Shown: positions 54,361-62,868 of the stretch, piece after piece
Layout of the letters: every line of letters starts with the position of its first letter
Numbering within the stretch: position 1 is the stretch's first letter
Position numbers and translations under genes: made by a program
The notes under the pieces: model-generated
Seen by the model: only the letters and a program-made list of their open reading frames with translations
Databases searched by the model: none
What the model was told of the DNA's origin: nothing
Assembly: GCF_046000175.1 (NCBI RefSeq)
Contig: NZ_JBEOMB010000060.1
Location: 1-64,000, forward strand
Reading direction: 5' to 3'
DNA length: 64,000 nt
DNA from: Rhodoplanes sp046000175
GTDB taxonomy: Bacteria; Pseudomonadota; Alphaproteobacteria; Rhizobiales; Xanthobacteraceae

Positions 54361-54614
54361 GGCATAACCTCGACCACGGACCCGGCATCTTACTGGGAGA
54401 CGCCGCACCTCGATACGGCCTCGCCGAGACCAATCCATGCGTGTGGTTCAGGGCAGAAGCGCCCGCAACGCGTTTCGATAAAATTGTCACGATCCCGGCG
54501 ACCGGCTCTCGACCACGCCGGCGAAAACGCCGCGCCCGGCGGGCCTTTCTTACCCGGCGCGTGAGAATAGTCCGCGCATGCTGATCCGGTCGGTCGAGCA
54601 CGAGGATCAGTGTC

Positions 54615-54962
54615 GTGAGCCGCGCATTTGAGACATTGCTGCGGAATCCGGATGATCCCGGGTTCAGTTATTCGGTGACCCGCGCCGGCTCTGCCGCGCA
54701 CCCGACCATGATGGTCGCCGCCTGGGACGGCGAGACCGGCACGCTGATCGGACGCTGCGAGATCCCTGCCACAGGTCCATCGCCCGTAGTGACGCCGCGC
54801 GATCTGCTCGACCGCTTCGGCGGGGGCTATCGCCTCGCCGCGGTGCGGGTCGACGTCGCGACCGAGCGTCTCGCGGCCGTGACGCGGCGCATCGCCCGCG
54901 CCTGCGCGCACCGCCGCGAGGCCGGCCGCCGCTGGCGTCGGACCACACTGCCGACGATCTGA
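54615..54962 (+). CDS. Hypothetical protein (115 aa), divergent from LysR
   Basis: 115 residues with GTG start and GAGGAT upstream. No domain recognised. The first 75 residues alternate strands (FSYSVTRAG, PTMMVAAWDG, LIGRCEIP) and look like a small beta-rich fold; the C-terminal 30 are strongly basic with many Arg. It is divergent from the LysR gene with 254 bases between, so it may be its target, but that is only position. No signal peptide or membrane segment. Confidence 0.55.
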   Translation: MSRAFETLLRNPDDPGFSYSVTRAGSAAHPTMMVAAWDGETGTLIGRCEIPATGPSPVVTPRDLLDRFGGGYRLAAVRVDVATERLAAVTRRIARACAHRREAGRRWRRTTLPTI

Positions 54963-54988
54963 TCCTCTTTCGGCTGATCACTTCGAAG

Positions 54989-55091
54989 GTCATTCCGGGG
55001 CGGCGCGTAGCGCCGAACCCGGAATCCAGCCCCATTGTCGGAGTTTGCCGCTGGATTCCGGGTTCGCAGCTTCGCTGCGCCCCGGAATGAC
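54989..55091. repeat. 103-bp inverted repeat (GTCATTCCGGG family), copy 2
   Basis: Begins GTCATTCCGGGG and ends CCCCGGAATGAC, with inner CCCGGAATCCAG and CTGGATTCCGGG arms, as in the copy at 53307-53409. Sits between the convergent small hypothetical gene and the RND pump gene. Confidence 0.85.
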
Positions 55092-55121
55092 GGAGAACTG
55101 ATCGAGCGAACCTCGCCCGAC

Positions 55122-58100
55122 TCACGCCTCCTGGGGCGCGGCCTCCACGCCGTGCTTGCGTAGCTTGCGCCTCCGGTGCCGCATCAGGCGACGCCGCGCC
55201 TGGAGGAGAAGGCCGCGGCCGCGCGCGCCCTCGCTGCCGAGCAGGCGCTGCACCGTGACGAACAGCACCGGCACCATGATCAGGGCCAGCACCACGACGG
55301 CGATCATGCCGCCGAGCACGCCGGTGCCGAGCGCCTGCTGGCTCTTGGCGCTGGCGCCGGAGGCGATCACCATCGGGGCGACGCCCGACGCGAAGGCGAA
55401 GCCGGTCATCAGGATCGGCCGGAAGCGCAGGCGCGCCGCCTCGATCGTGGCCGGCACCAGCGGCATGCCGGCGAGATTGAGGTCGCGGGCGAAGCCGATG
55501 ATCAGGATCGCGTCCTTGGCGGCGAGCCCGATGATCGTGATCAGCCCGATGGTGAAGTAGACGTCGTTCGGCATGCCGCGCAGCGTCACGGCCGCGACGG
55601 CGCCGAGGATGCCGAGCGGCACCACGAGCAGCACCGCGATCGGAACGGTCCAGCTCTCGTAGAAGGCGGCCAGCACCAGGAACACGACGAGCGCCGAGAG
55701 CGCCAGGAGGAGCGGCGCCTGCGAGCCGGCCGCCTTCTCCTGCAGCGACTGGCCGGTCCACTCGAAGCCGAAGCCGCGCGGCAGCGTCGCCGCGATCCGC
55801 TCCATCTCGGCGATGGCGTCGCCCGACGTGAAGCCGGGCCGGGCCGCGCCGCTGATCCGCACCGAGGGATAGTAGTTGAAGCCGACCACCTGGCTCGGCC
55901 CCACCGACCACGACACCGTGGCGAAGGACGAGAACGGGACGAGCGTGCCCTTGGCGTTGCGCACGTTGAAGCCGAGGATGTCCTCGGCCTGCATGCGGGC
56001 GCGGTCGTCGGCCTGCACGATAACGCGCTGCATGCGGCCGCGGTTGGGGAAGTCGTTGATGTAGGCGGAGCCGAGATTGGTCGAGATCGTCGCGTTGATC
56101 TCCTGGAAGGCGACGCCGAGCGCCGCCGCCTTCTCGCGATCGATGATCAGCTCGACCTGCGGGGCCGGCGGCAGCCCTTCGACGAACACGTCCTGCAGCA
56201 CGGGGCTCCGGCGCGCCGCCGCGAGGAGCTGGTCCTTCGCCTTCATCAGCTCGGCATAGCCCTTCTGGCCGCGGTCCTGCAGACGGAAGCTGAAGCCGGA
56301 CGAGTTGCCGAGGTTGTCGATGGGCGGCGGCTCGAGCGCCGAGACCCGCGCGTCCTTGACGCCGGCGAGGCTCTTGTTGACGTCGGCGACGATCGCGGCC
56401 GCCGAGTCGTCGGGGCCGCGCTTCGACCAGTTCTCGAGCGTCACGAAGGCCTGCGCCGTGTTGGCGCCCTGGCCGAGGAAGCTGAAGCCGGTGAGGAAGG
56501 TGACGCCGTCGACGCCCTTGCGCTCCACCAGGAACTTCTCGACCTCCTCGACCACCGCCAGCGTGCGGTTGAACGAGGCGTCGGGCGGCGACTGCACGTC
56601 GACCGTGATGAAGCCCTGGTCGTCGATCGGCAGGAAGCCGGCCGGAAGGCGCGCGAACATCCAGCCCATCGCGACGACGATCACGGCGAACACGACCAGC
56701 ATCCGGCCGGTGCGGGCGAGCGACCAGCCGACGAAGCGGCCGTAGCGATCCTTGATGCGGTCGAGGAACAGGTTGAACAGACCGAACGGACCGCGGCCGG
56801 GACCGTGATGGGCCACCGGCTTGAGCAGCGTCGCGCACAAGGCGGGTGTCAGCGACAGCGCCATCAGGGCCGAGAAGCCGATCGCCGCCACCATGGTGAC
56901 GGAGAACTGGCGATAGACGATGCCGACCGAGCCCGGGAAGAACGCCATCGGAACGAACACGGCCATCAGCACCAGCGTGATGCCGACGATGGCGCCGGAG
57001 ATCTGGCTCATCGCCTTGCGGGTCGCCTCGCGCGGCCCGAGCCCCTCCTCGGCCATGATGCGCTCGACGTTCTCCACCACGACGATGGCGTCGTCGACCA
57101 GGATGCCGATCGCCAGCACCATGGCGAACAAGGTCAGCATGTTGATCGAGAAGCCGCCGAGCAGCAGCACCGCGCAGGTGCCGAGCAGCGCCACCGGCAC
57201 CACGAGCGTCGGAATGATGGTGTAGCGGATGTTCTGCAGGAACAGGAACATCACCAGGAACACCAGGATCACGGCCTCGCCCAGCGTCATCAGCACCTTG
57301 GTGATCGACGCCTGCACGACGGGCGTGATGTCGTAGGGGATCTCGTACTTGATGGTCTGCGGGAAGTAGGTCGCCAGCTCCGCCATCTTGGCATGCACGG
57401 CCCGGGCGGTGGCGAGCGCGTTGCCGGTCGGCGCGAGCATCACCGAGAGGCCGGCGACCGGCTTGCCGTCCTGGCGGGTGGTGAACTGATAGCCCATGCC
57501 GCCCACCGCGATGCGGGCGACGTCGCGCAGCCGCACCGTCGAGCCGTCAGCGTTGGCGCGCAGCACGATCGCGCCGAACTCCTCGGGCGAGGACAGCTGA
57601 CCCTTGACCAGCACCATGGCCGAGACCGGATGGCCGGGCCGGCTCGGCTCCGCCCCGATGCTGCCGGAGGCGACCTGGGCGTTCTGCGCCTCGATCGCCT
57701 TCGTCACGTCGTCGGCGGTGAGGTTGTAGCCGACGAGGCGGGCCGGATCGAGCCAGACGCGCAGCGACCGCTCGGTCGAGAACAACGTCGCCCGGCCGAC
57801 GCCGGGGATGCGCCGGATCTCGCCCAGCACGTTGCGGATCATGAAGTCGCCGAGCCCGACCTCGTCGAGGCTGCCGTCGGTCGACGAGAGCGTGATGATC
57901 TGCAGCACCGCGCTGGAGGCTTCCTCGATCAGGATGCCCTGCTGGATGACGGCGCGCGGCAGGCGCGCCTCGACCCGCTTGATGCGGTTCTGCACCTCGA
58001 CCGAGGCGAGGTTCGAGTCGGTGCCGGGAACGAAGTTGGCGATGATCTCGACCGCGCCGAGCGAGTCGGAGGTCGATTCGAAGTTGAGGATGCCGCTCGC

Positions 58101-58313
58101 GCCGTTGAGCTCCTCCTCGATCAGCCGGGTGACGCTGTTGTACAGGTTCTCCGGCGAGGCGCCCGGATAGCTGGTCGAGATCGAGATCGAGGGCGGCGCG
58201 ATGATCGGATACTGCGCGATCGGCAGGAAGGGCAGCGCCAGGAGCCCGAACAGGCTGACGAACAGCGCTACCACGACCGCGAAGATCGGCCGATCGATGA
58301 AGAAGGACGGCAT
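55122..58313 (-). CDS. RND multidrug efflux transporter, AcrB/HAE1 type
   Basis: 1063 residues, full length. Twelve membrane helices with two large periplasmic loops; inner-membrane proton/drug antiporter. MPSFFIDRPIFAVVVALFVS is the classic N-terminus, and the proton-relay pair Asp407/Asp408 in GILVDDAIVVVEN falls at the same numbers as in E. coli AcrB. GGSVG-type and FFPGSVG segments are conserved. ATG 58311-58313 chosen: the frame is open upstream to 58523 but that overlaps the adaptor gene. It follows the adaptor by 14 bases, clearly one operon. Substrates cannot be told by eye. Confidence 0.95.
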   Translation of the reverse strand: MPSFFIDRPIFAVVVALFVSLFGLLALPFLPIAQYPIIAPPSISISTSYPGASPENLYNSVTRLIEEELNGASGILNFESTSDSLGAVEIIANFVPGTDSNLASVEVQNRIKRVEARLPRAVIQQGILIEEASSAVLQIITLSSTDGSLDEVGLGDFMIRNVLGEIRRIPGVGRATLFSTERSLRVWLDPARLVGYNLTADDVTKAIEAQNAQVASGSIGAEPSRPGHPVSAMVLVKGQLSSPEEFGAIVLRANADGSTVRLRDVARIAVGGMGYQFTTRQDGKPVAGLSVMLAPTGNALATARAVHAKMAELATYFPQTIKYEIPYDITPVVQASITKVLMTLGEAVILVFLVMFLFLQNIRYTIIPTLVVPVALLGTCAVLLLGGFSINMLTLFAMVLAIGILVDDAIVVVENVERIMAEEGLGPREATRKAMSQISGAIVGITLVLMAVFVPMAFFPGSVGIVYRQFSVTMVAAIGFSALMALSLTPALCATLLKPVAHHGPGRGPFGLFNLFLDRIKDRYGRFVGWSLARTGRMLVVFAVIVVAMGWMFARLPAGFLPIDDQGFITVDVQSPPDASFNRTLAVVEEVEKFLVERKGVDGVTFLTGFSFLGQGANTAQAFVTLENWSKRGPDDSAAAIVADVNKSLAGVKDARVSALEPPPIDNLGNSSGFSFRLQDRGQKGYAELMKAKDQLLAAARRSPVLQDVFVEGLPPAPQVELIIDREKAAALGVAFQEINATISTNLGSAYINDFPNRGRMQRVIVQADDRARMQAEDILGFNVRNAKGTLVPFSSFATVSWSVGPSQVVGFNYYPSVRISGAARPGFTSGDAIAEMERIAATLPRGFGFEWTGQSLQEKAAGSQAPLLLALSALVVFLVLAAFYESWTVPIAVLLVVPLGILGAVAAVTLRGMPNDVYFTIGLITIIGLAAKDAILIIGFARDLNLAGMPLVPATIEAARLRFRPILMTGFAFASGVAPMVIASGASAKSQQALGTGVLGGMIAVVVLALIMVPVLFVTVQRLLGSEGARGRGLLLQARRRLMRHRRRKLRKHGVEAAPQEA

Positions 58314-58327
58314 CCTCGGCCCCGGCG

Positions 58328-59581
58328 TCAGCGCACGACGGAGCCGGTGGTCTCGCCGGTGGGCTCGCCGGCGCGGCCGCCGCCGGCCGCCGCCTCGGCG
58401 TCGGCGCGGCGCTGATGGCCGGGCCGATAGGGCACCGGCTCGACGACATCGCCGGGCACGAACTTCTGGAAGCCCTCGACGATCACCTTGTCGCCCGGGT
58501 GGGCGCCGTCGAGCAGCAGCCACTGATCGTCGACGACACGGCCGACCCGCACGGGCGTCGGATGCGCGCGGTTGTCGTCGCGCACCAGGAATAGGCGGCT
58601 CTCGCCGGTGTCGTCGCGCTGCACGGCCTGCTGCGGCACGGCGAGCGAGTCGCCGTCGATGCCCTGCTCGATCTGCACCCGCACATACATGCCGGGCAGC
58701 AGCTCGCCCTTCGGGTTGGGGAACTCGCCGCGCAGCGTCACCTGGCCGGTCGAGGGATCGACGCTGGCGTCGGAGAACAGGAGCTTGCCGGCGTGCGGAT
58801 AGAGCGTGCCGTCGGCGCGCACGAGGCGCACCTTGGCGGTGTCGGGAGCGACCTGCTCCAGCGCCCCGGACTCGAAGTCGCGGCGGAGCTGCTGCACCTC
58901 CTCGACCGACTGCGTGAAGTCCGCATAGACGCGGTCGAGCTGCTGGACGGTGGCGAGATGGGTCGCCTCGCCCTGCCCGACCAGCGCGCCCTCGGTGACG
59001 AGGGCGCGACCGACGCGACCGTCGATCGGCGAGCGGATGCTGGCATAGCCGAGATTGAGCTCGGCGCGGGCGACCGCGGCCTTCTTGGCGGCGACGTCGG
59101 CCTGCGCCTGGCGGAAGGTCGCGACCGCGGTCTCGTGCTGGACCTGCGAGGCGGCACGACCGACGAGCAGCTCCTCGATGCGCTTGGCCTGCTTCTCGGA
59201 TTGCTCCAGCACCGCCTCCGCCTTGGCGAGGGCCGCCCGGGCGGCGTCGCGCTCGACCTCGTAGGGCTGCGAGTCGAGCCGATAGAGAACGTCACCGGCC
59301 TTCACGTCGGCGCCCTGCCGGAACGGCCGCTCGACCACGATGCCGGACACGCGGGCCCGCACCTCGGCGATGCGCACCGGCGCGATGCGGCCGGGCAGCT
59401 CGCGAACATACGGACGCGGCGCTGGCTGCAGCGTCACCACCGACACCTCCGGCGGCGGTGTCGCACCCTTCTCCTGGGTGGCGACCGTGGTCTGGGCCTC
59501 GGTACAGGCCGCCAGTCCGAGCCCGGCCAGCAGCACCAGAGCAGTCCCGGTCCGGCGGTTCAGGAAATCGAGAACCGTCAT
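58328..59581 (-). CDS. RND efflux periplasmic adaptor lipoprotein (AcrA type)
   Basis: 417 residues. Signal with lipobox LAAC, Cys26 being the lipidated residue, so anchored in the inner membrane facing the periplasm. Barrel-sandwich halves (RARVSGIVVERPFRQGADVK and YASIRSPIDGRVGRALV) flank an alpha-helical hairpin (about 105-170), followed by beta-barrel and membrane-proximal domains. It joins the pump to an outer-membrane channel not found here. ATG 59579-59581 opens directly on the lipoprotein signal. First gene of the pump operon; no TetR-type repressor is adjacent. Confidence 0.93.
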   Translation of the reverse strand: MTVLDFLNRRTGTALVLLAGLGLAACTEAQTTVATQEKGATPPPEVSVVTLQPAPRPYVRELPGRIAPVRIAEVRARVSGIVVERPFRQGADVKAGDVLYRLDSQPYEVERDAARAALAKAEAVLEQSEKQAKRIEELLVGRAASQVQHETAVATFRQAQADVAAKKAAVARAELNLGYASIRSPIDGRVGRALVTEGALVGQGEATHLATVQQLDRVYADFTQSVEEVQQLRRDFESGALEQVAPDTAKVRLVRADGTLYPHAGKLLFSDASVDPSTGQVTLRGEFPNPKGELLPGMYVRVQIEQGIDGDSLAVPQQAVQRDDTGESRLFLVRDDNRAHPTPVRVGRVVDDQWLLLDGAHPGDKVIVEGFQKFVPGDVVEPVPYRPGHQRRADAEAAAGGGRAGEPTGETTGSVVR

Positions 59582-60235
59582 GTCGTCACCTCCACAGTCC
59601 AGCATCACGTCCAAGCGTCACGTCGACGTCGTCGCGGCGGCCCGGACACGGCTCCGCCACCGGACGGCCAGGGCCGTCCGCTCGCCACGCACCGATTCGG
59701 CGCCTAGCGGACGAGGTCCGCCACGGCGCCGCACTCCGGCCGTCTGAAACTCCCCGCGCGGCTGGGCTTCGACCGGTGGTCGGCCCGCTCGTTCTGCTGC
59801 CCCAGTGTCCCCCGGGCAGCGTTACGGCTTTCTTAACAGCCGTTCAGCTTTCAGTGTCACCCGATGAATACGGCAGAACTTTGCTTATGCTGCACTGCAA
59901 GAAATCAGAACAATCGTTTATTATTATCATACCGTTTCGTATTCTATCACCTGACGACGATCGTATACGCTCGTCGATCGAGCTATAGTAGCGTCGTTCT
60001 GACAGTATACATCACGGACACGAATCCCCTCGATCCAGAGCTACATCTCGACAATCCCGATCGCAATCTCCCGGGTGGCCGCAACATTGTCGCACCGCCG
60101 TACCGCGCCGTGCCGCCAGTCCCGTCGAGCGGCGGGAACCACTTGCGATCACTGGGCTTGCGGGGGACGCCGGCGCCCGCCGCGGCGGGCATGCGGCGTT
60201 GCGTCGCGCGAGACCGGAGGAGCGTGGAACCGGGG
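59582..60235. other. Intergenic region with an AT-rich core
   Basis: 654 bases without a convincing gene. From about 59820 to 60015 the sequence is far richer in A+T than the surroundings, with TTTATTATTATCATA and several TATA-like boxes, which suits promoters of the pump operon (leftward) or a remnant of foreign DNA. A perfect palindrome GCCCGCCGCGGCGGGC (60175-60190) lies just after the phosphoribosyltransferase stop on its strand and may end its transcript. Confidence 0.45.
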
Positions 60236-60922
60236 TCAGCCCGGCCCCGCCGCGACCGGCCACCAGCCGTCGGTGCGGCGCTCGAACAGCGGGGTGGTGA
60301 ACACGGTGCGCACCGGCAGGCCGTCGAGCACGGACTTCCAGCGCTCGGTCTGGCCCATGATGGCGAGCGCCCCGACCGTCGCGGCGCCGGCGCGGTCGAG
60401 CACGCGGCGCGCCGCCGTCACGGTGGTGCCGCGCGACACCACGTCGTCGACGATCACGACCCGCTTGCCGGCGAGCCGCGGGATCAGGTTGGGATCGAGG
60501 TAGAGGCGCTTCGGCTGGGTGGGCGTGGTCACCGACGAGACCGGCTCGGAGAGCGCCTCGTCGTACCAGAACTTTCGCGAGTACCCCATGGGAACGTAAT
60601 TCACGTGGCCGAGACGCTCCGCGACCTTCGGTGCCAGCGTCAGGCCGAGCGTCGGCAGGCCGACGACGACATCCGGCGCGAGCTCGCGGCCGAGCCCCGC
60701 GAGCGCGTCGGCGAAGCGGTCGACGACGACGAAGGAGGCCTGGTTGATGATGATCGAGGCGACGGCGCGGTCGCCTTCGGGGAGCGTGCGCAGCGGCAGG
60801 TCGAGCACGAGCCCGCCGCCGACCGGCACCGGAAAGCGGTCCGCATAGGGCGGACCCGGCAGGCCCGCGGAATCGCCCGCCGGGCCGGGATAAAGGTGCT
60901 GCCAGAAGCCTTCGGTCGACAT
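60236..60922 (-). CDS. Phosphoribosyltransferase-fold protein
   Basis: 228 residues. Type I PRTase fold with the PRPP-binding loop VVIVDDVVSRGTT at 155-167 (acidic pair Asp159/Asp160). The hood/N-terminal region (YPGPAGDSAGLPGPPYADRF) and the insert with FWYDEALSEPVSS match no salvage enzyme I know well. It resembles adenine/orotate PRTase relatives annotated only as phosphoribosyltransferase family. Base specificity unknown. It lies 220 bases downstream of hpnH, same strand, with a palindromic repeat in between, so co-transcription is uncertain. Start ATG 60920-60922 gives MSTEGFWQHLYPG. Confidence 0.85.
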   Translation of the reverse strand: MSTEGFWQHLYPGPAGDSAGLPGPPYADRFPVPVGGGLVLDLPLRTLPEGDRAVASIIINQASFVVVDRFADALAGLGRELAPDVVVGLPTLGLTLAPKVAERLGHVNYVPMGYSRKFWYDEALSEPVSSVTTPTQPKRLYLDPNLIPRLAGKRVVIVDDVVSRGTTVTAARRVLDRAGAATVGALAIMGQTERWKSVLDGLPVRTVFTTPLFERRTDGWWPVAAGPG

Positions 60923-61021
60923 GGAATGGGTAACGCCTGCAACGCGCGGACACGCCGGCCGGACCGGTTTGTCCGGGAATCGGATGTCCCGCCGACACGG
61001 GCTCGGTGGGCCATCTCTCAG

Positions 61022-61120
61022 CCCTCGTCCTGAGGAGCCGCCGAAGGCGGCGTCTCGAAGGACGTGGCGGCCTCATGGTTCGAGACGCGGCCTGCGGCCG
61101 CTCCTCACCATGAGGAGGAC
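61022..61120. repeat. Dispersed palindromic repeat between hpnH and the phosphoribosyltransferase gene
   Basis: Outer arms CCTCGTCCTGAGGAG and CTCCTCACCATGAGGAGG; inner arms CGTCTCGAA (61051-61059) and TTCGAGACG (61079-61087); small hairpin GCCGCC-GAAG-GCGGC near 61040. A typical Rhizobiales intergenic element. Confidence 0.75.
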
Positions 61121-61142
61121 GACTTCGCGAAAGCCTCCCGCC

Positions 61143-62285
61143 TCACTCCGCCGCGGTGAGGTGCGGCTTCGGCTTCTCGCCGGCGTGGATCTCGGCGATC
61201 TTCTTCTCGACGTGACGCGAGAAGACGTACTCGGCCGGGCGCTGGTTCTCGAGCGGGATCTCGGGGGCCATCTCGCCCTCGGTCTTGACGCCGAACAGCG
61301 CGACCTTCAGCGCCGCGAGCGGCTGGCGCATCGTGGCGTCGGCGGCGGTCGGCTCGTAGCCGCAATGGGCCATGCAGTCGGCGCACTTCTCGTAGCGGCC
61401 GGTGCCGTAGGAGTCCCAGTCGGTCTCCTCCATCAGCTCCTTGAAGGTCTTGGCGTAGCCCTCGCCGATCAGGTAGCAGGGCTTCTGCCAGCCGAAGATG
61501 TTGCGGGTCGCCATGCCCCAGGGCGAGCACTGGAACTGCTGATTGCCGGCCAGGAAGTCGAGGAACAGGCCGGAATGCATGAACTGCCACTTCTTGCCCT
61601 TGCCGAGCGCGAAGACCTTGCGGAACAGCTCCTTGGTGCGCTTGCGGGCGAGGAAGTGCTGCTGGTCGGGGGCGCGCTCGTAGGCGTAGCCGGGCGAGAT
61701 CGAGACGCCGACGCCGAGCTCGGCCGTGAAGTCGAGATACTTGGCGATGTCCTCGGCCGGCATGCCTTCGAAGATCGTCGCGTTGACGTTGACGGCGAAG
61801 CCCTTGGCCTTCGCGGCCTTGATCGCCGCCACCGCCTTGTCGAACGTGCCGGGCTGGCACACCGAGCGGTCGTGATGATCCTTCAGGCCGTCGAGATGGA
61901 CCGAGAAGAACAGATAGGGCGACGGCTCGAACAGGTGCAGCTTCTTCTCGAGCAGCAGCGCGTTGGTGCACAGCGAGACGAACTTCTTGCGCGCCACGAT
62001 GCCCTTGACGATCTCGCCGATCTCCTTGTGGATCAGCGGCTCGCCGCCCGGGATGGCGACCATCGGTGCGCCGCACTCGTCGACGGCGGCGAGGCATTCC
62101 TCGACCGACATGCGCTGGTTGAGGATGGTGTCCGGATAGTCGATCTTGCCGCAGCCGGCGCAGGCGAGATTGCAGCGGAACAGGGGTTCCAGCATCAGCA
62201 CGAGCGGGTAGCGCTTCCGCCCGAGCAGCTTCTGCTTGAGCACATACGCGCCAATACGCATTTCCTTGAAGAACGGTATTGCCAT
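61143..62285 (-). CDS. hpnH: Hopanoid biosynthesis radical SAM protein HpnH
   Basis: 380 residues. Radical SAM enzyme joining adenosine to a C30 hopene to form adenosylhopane, the first step to extended hopanoids. The iron-sulfur cysteines are Cys38, Cys42 and Cys45 in CNLACAGC, followed by the GGEPLIHKEI SAM-binding motif. MAIPFFKEMRIGAYVLKQKL and the second Cys cluster KCADCMAHCGYEPTAAD are characteristic. Soluble. ATG 62283-62285 has a purine-rich site (GGAA) a few bases upstream. Divergent from hpnN across 583 bases that carry palindromes. Confidence 0.95.
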   Translation of the reverse strand: MAIPFFKEMRIGAYVLKQKLLGRKRYPLVLMLEPLFRCNLACAGCGKIDYPDTILNQRMSVEECLAAVDECGAPMVAIPGGEPLIHKEIGEIVKGIVARKKFVSLCTNALLLEKKLHLFEPSPYLFFSVHLDGLKDHHDRSVCQPGTFDKAVAAIKAAKAKGFAVNVNATIFEGMPAEDIAKYLDFTAELGVGVSISPGYAYERAPDQQHFLARKRTKELFRKVFALGKGKKWQFMHSGLFLDFLAGNQQFQCSPWGMATRNIFGWQKPCYLIGEGYAKTFKELMEETDWDSYGTGRYEKCADCMAHCGYEPTAADATMRQPLAALKVALFGVKTEGEMAPEIPLENQRPAEYVFSRHVEKKIAEIHAGEKPKPHLTAAE

Positions 62286-62330
62286 TGTTCCTGCTTCCCG
62301 AACTCGCCTGCGGACACGCCGTGCCGTCGT

Positions 62331-62349
62331 CGATATCGCTCCGATATCG
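62331..62349. promoter_or_regulatory. Two CGATATCG palindromes upstream of hpnH
   Basis: The 8-bp palindrome occurs at 62331-62338 and 62342-62349, 11 bp apart (one helical turn), about 50 bases before hpnH. Suggests a protein binding side by side; unknown which. Confidence 0.35.
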
Positions 62350-62430
62350 TCTTCGGCGGGCGGCAGAACTTCTGGTGTTAATCGGAAGGCGCCGCCGGTT
62401 CAAGCACCGGCCGGCGGCTGGTTTGGCCGT

Positions 62431-62446
62431 ATGAACGCCCGTTCAT
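62431..62446. promoter_or_regulatory. Perfect 16-bp palindrome, candidate repressor operator
   Basis: ATGAACGCCCGTTCAT has 7-bp arms around CC. TGAACG..CGTTCA is the kind of site bound by TetR-family dimers. Located between the divergent hopanoid genes, about 145 bases from hpnH and 420 from hpnN. Confidence 0.45.
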
Positions 62447-62868
62447 CGACACCTCGGCGCTATTCCAGGCCGTCCAACGCGTGTTAACGCGCAGTTGTTT
62501 CAGGCCGGAGACACGCCCGGGCGTCCCCCGCGGCAGTTCCGACGGCCCCTATCGCGCCTCCGCATTAGCCTGCAACACGTTGATAATCCGTGTGTTGAAC
62601 CCTCGGATGCGGTCCCGCGTTGGTGGACCGGAGGGCTCGGCCTTCCGCGACTCCACCGTCCGGCGGGGATCCGGCCTGCCGCACACGGGGTTGCCACCTC
62701 AATTCCGGCCCTATTATGAAGCACATGCTCGCGCGGCCCCGGTGGGGTCGCGGTTTATCGTCGTCGGTGCGGCGAAGGTGGCGATGGCGGACGCGGGGAC
62801 GAGCGCCCTGTCCCGGCCGGCAAGCGCCCCAGCCAAGCGACGTCCTCTGACCCCCCACGACGGAACCC

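Larger units (their letters stand above)
62286..62868. other. hpnH-hpnN divergent intergenic region
   Basis: 583 bases with no credible gene. It must contain promoters for both directions. Seen in it: two CGATATCG palindromes 11 bases apart (62331-62349), the perfect palindrome at 62431-62446 and a CAAC...GTTG inverted repeat around GTTAAC at 62475-62497. No EcfG-type GGAAC...GTT promoter was recognised. Confidence 0.5.

Noticed and set aside
59864..61033. 389-codon plus-strand frame through the AT-rich region
   Set aside because: Most of it is antisense to the phosphoribosyltransferase gene; its first part has no recognisable protein features.
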